Shown here in pieces: positions 5,452 to 5,526 of a stretch of DNA of 5,526 nt. A model generated the notes under the pieces. The model was not told the DNA's origin, did not search any database, and saw only the letters and a program-made list of their open reading frames with translations. Both the position numbers and the translations under genes were made by a program. Positions within the stretch are counted from its first letter, which is position 1, and every line of letters begins with the position of its first letter. This DNA is from JAUVHV01 sp964523875 (lineage in GTDB: Bacteria > Omnitrophota > Gorgyraeia > JABMRG01), in contig CAZGAS010000068.1 of NCBI GenBank assembly GCA_964523875.1, positions 1 to 5,526 on the forward strand. The letters run 5' to 3'.

Positions 5452-5526
5452 GATTACCACCCCCCTTCATAAGATTGTATATCAATAGTTGGCGCTCACT
5501 TAATATTACGCGTTCTGCTCAACAAG

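Noticed and set aside
5474..5502. Possible PilZ promoter, TACAAT (5474-5479) with a -35 near 5498-5503
   Set aside because: The only -35 candidate at suitable spacing (TTAAGT) matches consensus at half the positions. The real promoter may lie outside the window.
5488..5526. End of another minus-strand gene entering the window upstream of the PilZ gene
   Set aside because: Short open readings ending in stops exist in two frames (for example ...LVEQNA stop), but a dozen or fewer codons cannot be distinguished from chance.

Overview
The window is a single-strand block of a bacterial chromosome. Every gene I can support lies on the minus strand, so transcription runs from high to low coordinates. 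The DNA is AT-rich, with well-formed sigma70-type promoters and strong Shine-Dalgarno sequences. A CIRCE element precedes groESL, a short single-domain PilZ protein is present, and there is a four-helix membrane protein ending in an FTRRKVKGQF-like tail. Together these remind me of Candidatus Omnitrophota or a related environmental lineage. That placement rests on recognition of style only, and no phylogenetic marker beyond GroEL/GroES is present.

Layout in the direction of transcription: (1) 5451-5092, a small PilZ-domain (c-di-GMP receptor type) protein. (2) A consensus promoter (TTGAAA-17-TATAAT) drives a two-gene unit: an unrecognised four-helix membrane protein (4921-4343) and, 5 nt later, an Lgt-family (prolipoprotein diacylglyceryl transferase-like) integral membrane protein (4337-3426). 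The latter has several non-canonical active-site residues. (3) A near-perfect promoter (TTGACA-17-TATAGT), followed at once by a perfect 9-4-9 inverted repeat, drives a bicistronic AbiE-type (type IV) toxin-antitoxin operon. It consists of the AbiEi antitoxin/regulator (3274-2633) and the AbiEii nucleotidyltransferase toxin (2636-1827), overlapping by ATGA. (4) A 603-bp non-coding stretch (1224-1826) holds about 265 bp of unassigned sequence, a composite of dispersed-repeat-like palindromes (about 1371-1560), the groES promoter and a perfect CIRCE operator. (5) groES (1223-933) and the N-terminal 294 codons of groEL (882-1, running off the window) form the heat-shock chaperonin operon.

How they work together: GroES/GroEL form one chaperonin machine under predicted HrcA/CIRCE control. 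AbiEi/AbiEii form a self-contained defence or stress module that probably represses itself through the palindrome at its own start site. The membrane-protein pair may act together in the envelope, but that is inferred from spacing alone. The PilZ protein appears independent. No CRISPR array, tRNA, rRNA, intact transposase or convincing intrinsic terminator was found. The most noteworthy items are the AbiE operon with its visible candidate operator, the altered catalytic motifs of the Lgt-like protein, the composite palindromic repeat abutting the groES promoter, and a stem-loop directly against the groEL ribosome-binding site.
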